NCBI GenBank assembly: GCA_014529385.2
Contig: CM043953.1
Span: forward strand, 84,450,342 to 84,514,341
Length of the DNA stretch: 64,000 bases
Reading direction: 5' to 3'
Source of the DNA: Adiantum capillus-veneris
Taxonomy: Eukaryota > Streptophyta > Polypodiopsida > Polypodiales > Pteridaceae
Part shown: piece after piece, positions 41,698-53,457 of the stretch
How the letters are laid out: each line of letters opens with the position of its first letter
Position numbering within the stretch: position 1 is the stretch's first letter
Position numbers and translations under genes: made by a program
Notes under the pieces: generated by a model
Seen by the model: the letters and a program-made list of their open reading frames with translations, nothing else
Told to the model about the DNA's origin: nothing
The model's database searches: none

Positions 41698-41936
41698 TTG
41701 GGGCTGAGGCTTGGGATAGTTAATGCTTTCTTCAAGTTTATGTTATGTTTGTGATGCATGAGGCTTTCCATCTTCATTGCATCATCTAGGTCACAAGGAA
41801 CACAAAGATTGTATTGTACCAAGTCTTTCTTGATGGGAGAAACTATAATACAAATGCCTATTGGAGAGGGAACCGGCTCCATATGAATCCGGTCCTCAAC
41901 TATTGTCATGTTCTCTAAATTCTCTCTCTCTTGCAA
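41664..41936 (-). CDS. Antisense open frame in the G2 5' LTR (about 80 aa of LTR origin), unknown
   Basis: MQERENLENMTIVEDRIHME, then IVSPIKKDLVQYNLCVPCDL and MKMESLMHHKHNINLKKALT. The last residues run into H and are not original. Same antisense frame as 18714-19013 and 48081-48353. Confidence 0.35.
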   Translation of the reverse strand: MQERENLENMTIVEDRIHMEPVPSPIGICIIVSPIKKDLVQYNLCVPCDLDDAMKMESLMHHKHNINLKKALTIPSLSPNVRTRVLYPKN

Positions 41937-42089
41937 AAGTATTGTTCATGCGAAGTTAACTAAGTACCATGTTTATGTTGCTACCATCAACTAAGTGCAC
42001 CCGCTATGCTCTCAAAGTAATCTCTTAAAAGTGCTTCACCTAATTTCCTAATTCCGTTACTTCCAAGTTCATAGGCAATTTCCATTACA
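41703..42089 (+). mobile_element. G2 5' LTR, right part
   Basis: Resumes LTR homology (GGCTTGGGATAGTTAATGCT) after H and ends CATTTCCATTACA-type (TTTCCATTACA) directly before the PBS. Confidence 0.85.
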
Positions 42090-42090
42090 T

Positions 42091-42102
42091 TGGTATCAGA
42101 GC
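42091..42102 (+). promoter_or_regulatory. G2 primer-binding site (initiator tRNA-Met)
   Basis: TGGTATCAGAGC, one base after the LTR end. Confidence 0.9.
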
Positions 42103-42503
42103 ATTTGGTTTCTCTTCTCTTTCTTAAGAAAAGAGGTCCTTAAGTAGCCTATTAATGGTTGATTTTGTTAATTATATTAGGGTAAGTGGGACTGGGATCT
42201 ATTATCGGTTTTGTTGAGCCCACTATGTGGGATATGGTGCACACCTCGGGAGCTTTAGACTTAATAATGGAGTCTTTTTAGACTTGACTATGGCTTTACC
42301 ATTATTAAGCCATAAGAAGTCCGAAAGGAGCTATCCCTTGACAACTTTGCTATGTTAGACTCACTCCACTACTCTCTGTAATTAACCAATTTGAGCCGTG
42401 GGTGTAGATACTTAAATGCCTATTTTCAAAGGCTAAGAGGAGTAGCAACTAAGGTTTTGAAGTGCCAAAGCATACACTAAGTAAACACTTAAGTTTAATT
42501 AAC

Positions 42504-43350
42504 ATGGCTGACAATAACCAAGAGAGTAGAATGAACATTGATAACTTTGATTTTGCACATGAAGGTGTTAATGATGATGCCCACATGTTTGTTAATTATC
42601 TTGTTACTAGGTTGCAACAAGCTATGGGAAACTTCTCTTTGCAAGACGAAGTTACTCAAAAACTTGGTGCTTATGGGATTTCCTTTCCTCTCAAAGAGGA
42701 GAGAGAGCTTAGGAGGCCTCTTGGTGAGACCCCCAAAAGAAGACTCTCTCCCATACGAGAGGAGGAATCCAAAGAACGAGAAAGTAATGACTCCCTAAGT
42801 TCCTCAAAAGATGTGGCTCCACAAAGAAGGAGGACTAAACGATCGCCAACTCCTCCCAAGAGTCAAGGCAGCTGTCTTTCAAAAGATAGACTTTGTTGAG
42901 CAAAAACAACAATTTTGTGCGGGATTACCTGAAGAGATGGTCGAGTATCTCAAATCTGAACGGATTGACTCTATCAGCAAAGTAATCCACCATACCATGG
43001 TTGCTTCACGCATCAATTTCCAACAAGGGGTTAGAAGGAATGTCAAACCCATGGAAAATAAAGACAAAAGTGATGCAAAGGGAAAAATTAATGCCCAAAA
43101 TTTTTCACACGGCCATTCCAACAACACCAACAACAATCTGTCCAAGGAGAAAGGAGTTTACAAAGGTCAAAATAAACTCTCTCCTGAAGAGCTTGAAACT
43201 TTTCGCAAGGATCACAAATGTTTTAAGTTTGGGGAGCAAGGACATGGCTATCGTTCTTGCCCCAAAGAAATGCTCGCAGTGAGACTCCTAGAGCTTCCAC
43301 TATTGAAGCTCCAAAAGAGGATACTCAATGCTATGCTTGGAGAAAGGTAA
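42504..43350 (+). pseudogene. G2 gag, internally deleted
   Basis: Starts MADNNQESRMNIDNFDFAHE. A Lys/Arg/Ser-rich segment (42700-42860) joins abruptly, near 42866, to DFVEQKQQFCAGLPEEMVEY in another frame. The capsid part present in G1 at 16854-17102 is therefore missing here. The zinc knuckle reads CFKFGEQGHGYRSC (about 43220), with Phe in place of the second Cys, so zinc binding is likely lost. Confidence 0.82.
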
Positions 43351-44039
43351 GGGAGCATGATGCTTTCATCTTGTTTGACCGTGGTTCTGCTCTCAACTTC
43401 ATATCAATGGAGTTGGCCACCAAGTTGGGCATTCAAGCTTTTGAGATGGGAGATGCTGTAACGGCCGATGCTGCTTTCAAGGGACAACAAGCCTCAATTA
43501 CTCCCTCGATTGGAAAGTTGAGGCTTCATGTCCAAAGCTATGTCGACAAAGAAGACTTCTTCATCTCTCCTCTCCAACACGAGGATGTTATCCTAGGGAT
43601 ACCATGGTTCAACCGCATGGTTGCCAACATGAAGTTCCCTGAAAGGGGAATCTACTTCACCTACAGGGGGGAAGAATATGTATATAGATGCTAATGCTCA
43701 GTTTCTGCATACATGATTTTTGTCAAAGATTCCCTAAAAAATCCTAATGTTTCATCAAAGGTGAATGGTAGGAATCAAGAAACGTTAGACTTGTCTAACT
43801 TTCTAAAAGGATTCCAAGATATGTTCATTGATGATATCCCTATGGACTTACCTCCAAAACAAGGGGATGATGACCATCGTATTGAGCTCCTATCAGGAAG
43901 CTCACTGCCTAACAAACCTCCCTATCGAGTTTCACAAGCTCAACAAGAGGAGATCATGAGGCAAGTACAAGAATTGGTAGACAAAGGAATGGTGAGGCCT
44001 AGCTCTTCTCCCTTTTGCTTTCCAGTCCTTTTAGTGTAA
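43257..44039 (+). pseudogene. G2 protease and start of pol
   Basis: LFDRGSALNFISMELATKLG has D-R-G in place of the D-S/T-G catalytic triplet. The linker SFLKGFQDMFIDDIPMDLPP and the RT start NKPPYRVSQAQQEEIMRQVQ with VDKGMVRPSSSPFCFPVLLV follow. A stop near 43692 and a second at 44039 break the frame. Confidence 0.82.
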
Positions 44040-44060
44040 AAGAAAGATGGTACATACCGC

Positions 44061-44660
44061 ATGTGTGTGGACTATCGCGCACTAAACCATATCACTATCA
44101 AAAACAAATTTCCCGTACCCCGGGTAGAAGATCTATTTGATAAGATACAAGGCTCTACCTACTTCAGGAGGATTGACCTTAAAAGTGGCTACCATCAAAT
44201 AAGGATAGTGAATGAAGATATCCTAAAGACTGCGTTTCGTACAATGTTTGGCCTTTATGAATATCTAGTCATGCCTTTTGGCTTGACTAATGCACCAGCT
44301 ACATTCAATCGATTAATGGAGAAAATTTTTAGACCCTACCTCAAATTCACTGGAGTGTTCTTTGATGATATCATCATCTACTCCAATTCCTTGGAGGAAC
44401 ACAAGAAACATCTCTAAGTGATTTTTCAAGCATTAGGGGAGAATAAGCTTTTTCTCAATCAAAAGAAAAGCGAATTTTTCTTTCAAGATATTCAATGCTT
44501 AGGTCACATTATCTCTCAAGATGGTATCTGTATGGATCTGTCAAAGTTGGAGGTAATAAAAGCATGGCCTAATCCAAGGAATCTACATGAGCTAAGAAGC
44601 TTTATTGGTATGTGTGCATACTATAGACGCTTCATAACAAAATTCTTTTAAATAGAACGA
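44061..44660 (+). pseudogene. G2 reverse transcriptase
   Basis: [40 protein letters not shown] and [20 protein letters not shown] are followed by the F-x-DD block [21 protein letters not shown] stop at 44415-44417 precedes LGHIISQDGI and LRSFIGMCAYYRRFI. Confidence 0.87.
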
Positions 44661-45395
44661 CCATTACATGACTTAACAAAGAAAAACGTTAAGTATTCAT
44701 GGACTGCTAAGGAGAAAAGTGCTTTTGAAAAGCTCAAAGAGAAGCTTATCTCCCAACCAGTCCTTATGCTTTCGGATCTCTCAAAGCCATTTGAGGTCCA
44801 ATGTGATGCTTGTGCTGATTGCCTTGGATCAGTCTTGCTTCAAGAAGGGCATGCCATAGCATATGAGAGCCGAAGGCTCAACACGGATGAACGAGTCTTA
44901 GGCATTTATGAGAAAGAGCTGTTAGCTGTTCTACATACCCTAGACACATGGAAGCACTATCTATTGGGGACTCCATCCATCTTACGAAGAGACCATCAAA
45001 GTCTTAAGTACTTCATGACGCAAACAAAGCTTTCCGACAAACAAATGAGGTGGAAAAATTTTCTTTCACAATTTAATTTACACATTGCTCACATTGCTAG
45101 TAAGCACAATCAAGTGGCTGATGCACTTTCGCGACGACCAAAAGTTAATGCTGTGTCAATAGCAACTCACAATGATCTATCTTCTATGATAGATGAGTAT
45201 GCTACTGACCCTGACTTTAAAGACATAATGTCAGCCCTTGATTTGGGGAATAAAGAGGAACCATTCACCTTGCAGGATGGTTATCTTCTCCATGGCAATA
45301 GGCTATGTGTTACCCACTCCCTTCGTGACAAAGTCATGTATGAATCCCATGCCCCTTCCTCAGCAGGGCATAGAGGCATTCAACCTACTCTTTAA
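44661..45395 (+). pseudogene. G2 RNase H and integrase zinc-binding region
   Basis: RNase H: LSKPFEVQCDACADCLGSVL, IAYESRRLNTDERVLGIYEK, ELLAVLHTLDTWKHYLLGTP and HIASKHNQVADALSRRPKVN. The frame runs on to the integrase H-H part (HAPSSAGHRGIQPTL) and stops at 45393-45395. Confidence 0.87.
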
Positions 45396-46620
45396 GGAGT
45401 AGAGACGTACTCTTATTGGCCTACCATGTAAGTGGACATACAAGAGTATGTTTCAAAATGTGTAGTATGCCAAAAGACCAAGTATGATAGAGGGAAGAAA
45501 CCTGGATTACTCCAGCCATTGCCAATTCCTAATTCACCATGGGAGAGTATATCCATGGATTTTATCTTTGGATTACGAAAATCTATCCATGGGAATACGG
45601 AATATGGACAATAGTCGACAGGTTTAGCAAGCAATCACACTTTATCCCTGTCAAGAAGAGTTTTAAGGCACACCAAATGGCAACTCTCTTCATATCACAA
45701 ATTTTCAAACACCATGGATTTCCAACATCCATCGTGTGTCAAATAGAGATCCTAGAATGACCAGTAATTTCTAGAAAGGTCTCTTCGAAAATCTAGGTAC
45801 AAGATTGAATTTCTCTTCGGCCTATCACCCAAAAAGGGATGGCCAAAGTGAGATAGCCAATCTTACGATTCTTGTCTACTAAAGACCTATGTTACATAAG
45901 TAGATCAATGCTCACAATGGAAAATTACTTACCTCTTGTAAGTATGCGTATAATAATACTATCCATACTTCTACGGGAAAAGCACCTTTTGAGATCATAG
46001 AAGGAATACCTAAAAGTCCCTTGCTAATTAAAGTACATGGAAAGATCTTCGCTGCCGATGAGTATAGTCGTGACCTGCAAACATCTTTTCAAAAGATTAA
46101 GGAGGCTATATCCATATCCCAACTAAGGCAAAAAGCTACTGCTACAATCACAGAAGGGCCTAAACGTTCAAAGAAAATGATTGGGTATTACTTAAGTTTC
46201 CTAAGGCTCGATTGAGGCAACCGACAGGCAAAAATCCTACGGGCCATCAAAAGTATTTATGCTAAACTAGCAAAAATATATACATTCCTTTCAAATTTTA
46301 AAGCTAATCAATGAGGTAGCTTATCAACTCAAGTTACGTAACCATTGGCTCATACACAATTCTTTTCATGGGAGCCTACTCAAGCCCTACAAAGAGAGAG
46401 CCTCAATGAACCAATGATTGAAGACCCTCCCGAAATCAAATATCAGAAGAGGTACTACAACCTGAAGCTATCCTTCGCCTGAAGACAAGTACTACGACAT
46501 GGTAAGATTATCCGACGGTATTTTATTAAGTTCAAAAATTATCCTTTTGAAGATGCTAGATGGATGCAAGAATCCAGCTTAAGGATAGTATGAACTTGTC
46601 AACGCTTACAATGCTACTTT
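45396..46620 (+). pseudogene. G2 integrase core and chromodomain region
   Basis: CVVCQKTKYDRGKKPGLLQP gives the C-C of the zinc site. SPWESISMDFIFGL and TIVDRFSKQSHFIPVKKSFK start the catalytic core. DRDPRMTS-type and GMAKVR-type remnants follow in shifted frames. The LKF.RLD and GHQKYL-type tail precedes a chromodomain remnant near 46520-46560 (FIKFKNYPFEDARWMQ). Many frameshifts. The stretch 46239-46262 is the empty site for element A. Confidence 0.8.
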
Positions 46621-46975
46621 AATAACCAAATGTACATTTTCTTTTAAATGATTAATGTTTTTGCTATAAGACTAATTCCTCTCTTTATTATGAAAAATTT
46701 AAGTAGTATGCATACTAAGAATCATGTTTGGAGTACGACGTCTCTCAACACTATGTAGAATTTGTCACTCTACTAGGATGAAATGGACTAAAGAGCAGAC
46801 ATGCTTACGGCAGCTATGTCTCCCAAGCACCAAATGGATTAGTCATCCATCTTGGAATGATGTCAAAGGGTAAAAAAGAGATCCTCTACCTGCTAAGTAA
46901 CATGGACTATTGACTAGCTTTATATCTTTCTCTACCTCATAGTCGACGATGACTATGATTTCAAGAGAGAGGTAA
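46621..46975 (+). other. G2 3' untranslated region with polypurine tract
   Basis: No gene. It ends TTTCAAGAGAGAGGTAA directly before the 3' LTR start TGTCATGGG; the purine run AAGAGAGAGG (about 46962-46972) is the likely PPT. Confidence 0.65.
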
Positions 46976-48556
46976 TGTCATGGGATAATAGACGGGAACA
47001 AGGGTTAGAATATAGACATGTGCTTACGATCTAGATCTCAACATGGGGCCAATTGAAAGGGGCTCAATGAGATATGTTCTGTCAAAGAGCAAGGTTAACT
47101 AATGAAGCTTAAAATTAGGGTTAGCTCATTAAAAACTCAATGGTGGTAAAAAAAAAGTCCACACACTAAAACCCTGAAACCTTAAGACAAGATAGGGCTG
47201 TGCTTGAGGTGGGAACCTTAAGCAAGCTAGGGATGTGCTTGAGGTTGGAACTCGACCTAAACTTAGTCAAGCTAGGGATGTGCTTGAGGTGGGAACCCTA
47301 CCTAAACTTAGGCAAGCTAGGGATGCGCTTGAGGTGGGAAATCCACCTAAGGTGCTTGTCATGCTTGATGACTAAGGTACTTGAGGTACTTGTCACATTT
47401 AATGAGGAAGTTGCTTGAGAAGCTTCCTATTCATGGGAGGTAAGATGCTTGAGTCAAAAAGAGAACCTACTCACTTAATGAGGAAGTTGCTTGAGAAACT
47501 TCCTATGCATAAAAATATCAAAGTTAGGGGAATTCTAAAAGAGCACACGGGACACATGTCAGATTCTCACTAAGCTTAACCACATGGTGTGCTTGAATTC
47601 TATTGGTTGGGCTAAAGAGGGGTCCAATGAGCTTCTACTTCCATCTAACAAATATCTAGATATTTTCAAGCTATCTCTCTCTAAGGGGTAAGGAGTAAAA
47701 TTGTCAAAATACTACCCATGTACTTGACTGCATGCTACATGTGATTGGCCTGGGGGAGAGGAGTCCAATGAGCCTACAACATGTGTAAAAGTCTCGACTC
47801 GCCCAAACCAAGGAGGGGGGGTGCTAGGGGGGATATACACCATCACATACACTCATTTGAGATGCTCATTTGAGACACCAACACTCTTGGATATGGAATG
47901 CAAATCCAACCAAGAGCCATGCTTCCATGCTCAAGCTTGCCATCTTCTCCATCTCCATTACTATGCTATTATGTATGCTAGCAAGAAGAGTAATGATAAG
48001 TGAGGAACTGCTTCTTTCTCCTATGGAATGTTTCTTCTTCCTGTTCCCTATCCTCATTCCTTGCTAGCTCTCTCCACCTTTCAAGGTGTTTGAGGCCTTG
48101 GGATAGTTAATGCTTTCTTCAAGTTTATGTTATGTTTTTGATGCATGAGGTTTTCCATCTCCATTGCATCACCTAGGTCACAAGGAACACAAAGGTTGTA
48201 GTGTACCAAGTCTCTCTTGATGGGAGAAACTATTATACAAATGCCTATTGGAGGGGGGACCATCTCCATATGAATCCGGTCCTCAACTACTATCATGTTC
48301 TCTAAACTCTCTCTCTCTCTCTCTCTCTCTTGATGGGAGAAACTATAATACAAATTCCTATTGGAGGGGGGACCGGCTCCATATGAATCCGGTCCTCAAC
48401 TACTATCATGTTCTCTAAACTCTCTCTCTCTCTCTTGCAAAAGTATTGTTCATGCCAAGTTAACTAAGTACCATTTTTATGTTGCTACCATCAACTAAGT
48501 TCACCCGCTATGCTCACAAAGTAATCTCTTAAAAGTGCTTCACCTAATTTCCTAAT
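46976..48556 (+). mobile_element. G2 3' LTR, last about 33 bp missing
   Basis: Starts TGTCATGGGATAATAGACGG and runs to CACCTAATTTCCTAAT, where homology to the 5' LTR stops. A local tandem duplication (about 114 bp; CTTGATGGGAGAAACTAT at 48214 and 48329) and (CT)n runs lie at 48210-48440. Confidence 0.82.
48081..48353 (-). CDS. Antisense open frame in the G2 3' LTR (90 aa), unknown
   Basis: ESLENMIVVEDRIHMEMVPP, IVSPIKRDLVHYNLCVPCDL and MEMENLMHQKHNINLKKALT. Third copy of the antisense frame. The differences from the other copies are mostly substitutions and none creates a stop. Confidence 0.35.
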   Translation of the reverse strand: MYYSFSHQERERERESLENMIVVEDRIHMEMVPPPIGICIIVSPIKRDLVHYNLCVPCDLGDAMEMENLMHQKHNINLKKALTIPRPQTP

Positions 48557-49028
48557 GTGTTACAATGTATGCTAGCAGAAGATCATTAACAAAGCATTCA
48601 CAAAAGCAAGTGATCGACATTAGCTACAACATCTTCATTACGATGCATTAAAACACGGCCTTAATCAATCATCCACTACATCATCATCTGCTAGTTCCAT
48701 AGCCATGATGCGGTCTATGTGGAGTCCGAGTTCATCAAAATCAGCAATATAAGGATCGAAACAGTCATCCTCATCATCATTCTCTTCTTCTAGCTCTTCA
48801 TCCTCTTCTTCATTTTCTATTTTCAATACCAATAGATATTTTTCTTGCCATTAAGCTTACAAAGTTTTTCTATATCTCATACCATTCAATCCACATGTTG
48901 TTAATAAAATTAGAACTTGTAGCCTTGATATGGTATTTACTAAGTGCAAGAGTTAAGGGGGGATATGTTTGAGGTCTTTTCATCCTTGGAGGAAAGTGGA
49001 GATAATATATAAAGCTACTTCTAAAGCC
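48557..49028 (-). pseudogene. TNP2 tail fragment C
   Basis: The minus-strand stretch 48665-48850 encodes an acidic C-terminus (NEEEDEELEEENDDEDD, then DPYIADFDELGLHIDRIMAM and ELADDDVVDD, then a stop). It resembles the acidic tail of the A and B transposases (DLATMGLDMDV). The rest of the interval has no gene. It is cut on the left by the G2 LTR and on the right by element B. Confidence 0.6.
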
Positions 49029-49200
49029 CACTACAAGAGATCGTGGTGTTTACCACGGGCCATTACAACAAAACAAGAGAGAGGAATTCAAAATTAGGAG
49101 AGAGAAACCCTTTTGTTGTTCAAGCGGCATTTTACCGCCTGTATTACCACGATTATTGCAGCGCCCGTTATACCGCTAAGGCCATAGACCCCCTTCCCCC
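49029..49200. repeat. Left terminus and subterminal repeats of element B
   Basis: CACTACAAGAG followed by GTTTACCACG, TTTTACCGCC, ATTACCACG and TATACCGC, which are degenerate copies of the ATTACCGC motif. Confidence 0.72.
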
Positions 49201-49437
49201 TCCCTCTCCCGCGGGTTACCATTTAAATCCAATACAACTCAAAATGTATTTACACACTACAACTCCTACACTCTCCAGAATGCTTGCTCACTTCACTTAA
49301 TCTCTCTTTCACTCGAAGAATTCTATACATAAATCATTGAGCTCACAACAAAACCATTACAATACTATTCATAAGCACATAACGAAACATTTGCAAATTA
49401 ATCATATACTACACCAAGTGAAAGAATGGAGAGTTTT

Positions 49438-52400
49438 ATTAATTCTCATCTTGTATAAGATCTCTACAAGCACTAGGATCCATATTTAGACCCATAGTAT
49501 TCAAATCAATAAACAAGTTTAGAGATTCTTCCTCCTCTCCATCACCTCTTGTAGAATCATCATCGCTTTCTCCCTCTTCCTCCTCCTCAAGATGACTATT
49601 TGCAAGGCTTGGATGACCTTCTTCAACTTCTACTACATCTTCTCTGCATCTTGTGGTGATGGTATGATGGGATCAATTATTGGCTCAATGTCCGTCTCTG
49701 CAAAGATAGATCTACCCCGTGGCGTGACTGGAATGAGATACCAAAGTATTCTTTGATATATACATGGCACATAAAAGACCTGTACGTCAGACACAAAGAA
49801 TAAGCTGATATACATATATTAAATTTTTAATTTAAGTTAATTGCACATAGCCTAAATTACCTGCTCGCAACTACTAGGATACACCAAGTTGTCAATTTCT
49901 CCCCGATGGAATTGGGTGAAATCCACCATAATGAGCCCATTTTCATGTCTTTTGACCTCACCCGCAAACCATTGGAACTCAAAGAGGAATTTGTGAAAAT
50001 ATCTGAAATCCACTTTGATTATTCTCTCTATAGTACCACAATATCTGACCTCATCTGTTGTTGTGTCAAAGTTTCCCATCACGCAACAATCATTAGTGGT
50101 CCGACGCTCATCTATCTTGTGGGTGCGAAAATGTTGGCCTTCGGACCAAATGGAGTTGAAAATGAGACCCTACAATCACAATGCATAAGAGGTTACATCG
50201 CATTTCATTAAGTGATTTGCATACATGCATACATAACATATACACACTCACCTTGCGCAAGCATCCTCGCGCATACTCCCATTCTTTAGGGCTTATTTGT
50301 TCTCCTTGTGCTTTGGCATTGGTCATGGCATTATGGATCCACTCTACTTGAATCAAATCAGGATATTTTGCAAGCTCTTTAGGAAAAGGAGGTTCATGTC
50401 TACCTCCATGGGACCTCTTCCATGCATCTCTATCCCTTTCTCTAGCTACGCGGGCTTCCAAGTACATATTAACCCATTTGGTCATGATAGTGGCATTGAG
50501 TAAACAGTAGTTGTTGACTATGGCATGAAACTCTCTATCCATGACCAAGAGTGAGCCTTTCCACTGGGAATGGTTGAGTGCTTCCTAGGATCCTCTTCTT
50601 CACTCCACAAACGAGGCAATGATGGATCCACTGTGATGAGATACTGTGAGACATACACAAATGCCTCTTGCACCACCCAACCTTCTTCCATGCTCACCTG
50701 AAAACATTAAAACCACATATTTTTATTAGTAACTTCATAGCATAGAAATGCTATCTATATTGTATTGATTTTGCATACCTCCGGTTGTGACCTCAATCTA
50801 ACAAAATCCTTTAAAGTATTCAAGAATCTCTCCAAGAAGAACATCCATCTAGAGTGAACCACCCCACAAATTGCAATCTCCTCAACAAGGTGAAGCAATA
50901 GGTGTATTTGGCTAACAAGGATTGTACGTGGGAATGCATCCTCAATAGCACACACTGCCTCTACTGCTAGCTGATGGGCTACTGGTATTGCTCTACTTCT
51001 ATCTCCTTGGAGCTCACAAATCTACAGGGCACAAATAATATAGTAGATGAAAAAAAAATTCCATTGTTCATGCATGCACAACATGATATAGTACTTGAAA
51101 AAAAACCATTACCTCACAATCTCATCCACTTTGAATATTGCAGCCTTCACCTTAGTGTCCCCATAACCACTAATAGTAATGGGAAGTACAAACTACAAAC
51201 AATAAAACATTTTAGTGAATGTCAACCTATATATAAGGACACATAGACACCACAAACTGTTCTACTCTTACCTGAAGGATTTTATGCCAATCATGGGATT
51301 TCAATCCATACAATTGAGTGGAGCCACCCTTTTTGGTTTTTGTGAAAGCACCTTTGAGTGACCGCATATATCCTGTTGGAGTTCTGATGGATGCAATAAC
51401 TTGCTTTGTCCGCTCTTGGTCTGCCTTTGACAGTATCCAAGGTGCTTTTGGGAGATCATCTTTCCCCGCTCCCCCATGCGGGGCGTGGCTGAAGAGGGGA
51501 GATGTCTCATGGCTCTTAAATCTTCCCTAGCACCCAATGAATCCTTCTTGCCAATTATGTGATCCCATATAGCTTGCCCAACATTTTTGAATACATGCAT
51601 AAGTCCAATAAGGCTCCATAGTTCTTGAAGCTCATCAATAAGAGACTGCAGATATACATCCATGTTTTTTACCTTGTGCTTTCCTGGAATGAGAAGTGAT
51701 AGTAAAATGTTTCCCTTTTTGTTGCCTCCCAAGGAGGAATATTGTAGTTTACAACCACCACCGGCCAAGTGCTCCATGAAGTAGAGTGGTTCCCAAATGG
51801 ATTCACTCCATCACTAGCTAACCCAATCCTCAAGTGACGAGGCTCATCCCTGAACTTTGGCCATGTGTCCTCTATGTGCTTCCCACATTGGTGAGTCAGA
51901 TGGCACTCTCATAATACCATCTGTGGAGCGATTTTTTGCATGCCAACTCAAAAGCTCGCTCGTACCCTTCAATCTAAACATGTGTTGGATGCGAGGGATG
52001 AGTGGAAATTGCCTCAAAACTTTACGTGGAATTCTGTTGCTCTGCATTCCTTCTTTGAACCTAGGCTCCCCGCACGATGGAAATGTGTCACAATCGGCAT
52101 GCTCATTATGAAAGAGCACACAATCGTTCACGCAAGCATGAATGCGATCATAATCCATCCCTAATGCAGTCACCACTTGGCGTGCTTTTCGTCTATTCTC
52201 TGGCATGTGATTGCCAGCTGGCAGCATCTTTCCTAGCAACCTATCACAAGAAGAAATTACATTAGAACCTAATTTATGCACTCCACAAGCATCCTTCACA
52301 ATCTCTATACATACCTCAAAAGTGCGTCCACACTAGCATTGCTCCATCCAAACATCACCTGAAGGTTAAGGACTTCGAGAGATGCCCTTAAAATGAAGTA

Positions 52401-52945
52401 AGATCATCTATCATATAATGCGGTGTGTGCCAAATCGAGTAGCTCACTCCTCGTTTTTTCGGAAGCTTCTTCCTATGCACACTCTTGTTCATGCTCCTCC
52501 TCTCGTGCAAGGAGATCCTCAACCATTCTATGCAAATGGTCGTCTTCTGCATTTACGTAAGGAGATGGGATGTGGTCACTCGTAGAGGGAGCAACAATTG
52601 GCTGATTTGATGTGCTTCCTCCCTCTCTAATGGATTCCTGGCGCATGCGCTCTTCCAACCTCCTTTCCCCCTCCTCCACCAACCACACGCCAATGAGGGG
52701 TGACGTCAATAGCCGCTACAACTCGCGGATCGTTTGTTTCCATCGGTGCACGCTTGCGAGGATCATCCCATAGTCCATAATCTTTTACATGGCTCAAGCA
52801 TATCTGTCAAAGTCGAGCAATGGCGCATTTGCACCGCACGCATGGGCATGGTAATCACTCGTCCAACCACCGTGATCTATCCGGTTCAGTGGACGGGCCA
52901 AAATCATCCCAAGCAACCTACATTAATAAATTACATACACTAATT
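49438..52945 (-). pseudogene. TNP2-type transposase gene of element B, with internal deletion
   Basis: The N-terminus (52720-52930) aligns with A (LPCPCVRCKCAIARL, LWDDPRKRAPMETNDPRVV) and has two stops. The core start GMDYDRIHACVNDCVLF and RKVLRQFPLIPRIQHMF lies at 52000-52170. KNMDVYLQSLIDELQELW at about 51660 is followed almost at once by LMHVFKNVGQAIWDHI, so about 150 residues of the catalytic core present in A are missing. C-terminal parts: HLVEEIAICGVVHSRWMFFL (about 50880), KWVNMYLEARVARERDRD, SPKEWEYARGCL (about 50270), CGTIERIIKVDFRYFHKFLF (about 50000) and an acidic tail to 49438. Cannot be active. Confidence 0.87.
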
Positions 52946-53457
52946 AAAATCAAATTACCAAAAAAGGTTAATAAAATATCAGTAAAAAGTAAAAATAAAT
53001 AAATTTAACATGCATGGTAATCAAAACTTTTAGGTAAAAATGTCATTTTCAAAGTACTAGGAATATTTTCATTTTATATACATTTATATAAAAACATAGT
53101 ACCAATAGATTTTGGAAATCAATAGTAATAATGTCATAACGTGGCCATCTGTGTGGATGGGCCGAAATTGCACCGCGTAATATGAGCAGAAATGAACGCG
53201 GTAATGGATGCGGTAATGCTCGCGGTAATATGAGCGAAAATTCAATTTTCACAATTTTTTATAAATAGTAGGGCACCCGCGTGCCCCGCGAAGTTCAAAA
53301 CCCTAAAATTCGAATTTCATCGTCTTCTCCACAGAAGTCGAGAGCGTGAACCTCACAACCTTGAGCTCTTCCTACATCTCTACTCTTCCACTCTCCTACC
53401 CTCTCCCAACAAGCTCTTCAATTCCATGTAAGTTTTGTTGTTATGTTTTTTGATTTT
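52946..53457 (+). promoter_or_regulatory. B accessory-gene promoter region with internal GCGGTAAT cluster and TATA box
   Basis: Between 53173 and 53235 the motif recurs (CGCGTAATATGAG, GCGGTAATGGATGCGGTAAT, GCTCGCGGTAATATGAG). A TATA box (TTTATAAATAG, about 53258-53268) follows 25 bases later, then a GC-rich start region. The end ATTCCATGTAAGTTTTG at 53423-53440 looks like a first exon and donor site, which would place the palindrome array in the first intron. A cluster of subterminal-type motifs beside the promoter suggests self-regulation; this is inference. Confidence 0.55.

Larger units (their letters stand above)
31675..48556 (+). mobile_element. Chromovirus G2 (Ty3/gypsy), 5' LTR split by element H
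   Basis: Same family as G1. The 5' LTR is 31675-32990 plus 41703-42089, interrupted by H. The PBS is at 42091, coding blocks run to about 46620, a purine tract precedes 46976, and the 3' LTR is 46976-48556 and lacks its last about 33 bp. Stops and frameshifts are frequent. It supplies the uninterrupted version of the site where element A entered G1. Confidence 0.87.
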
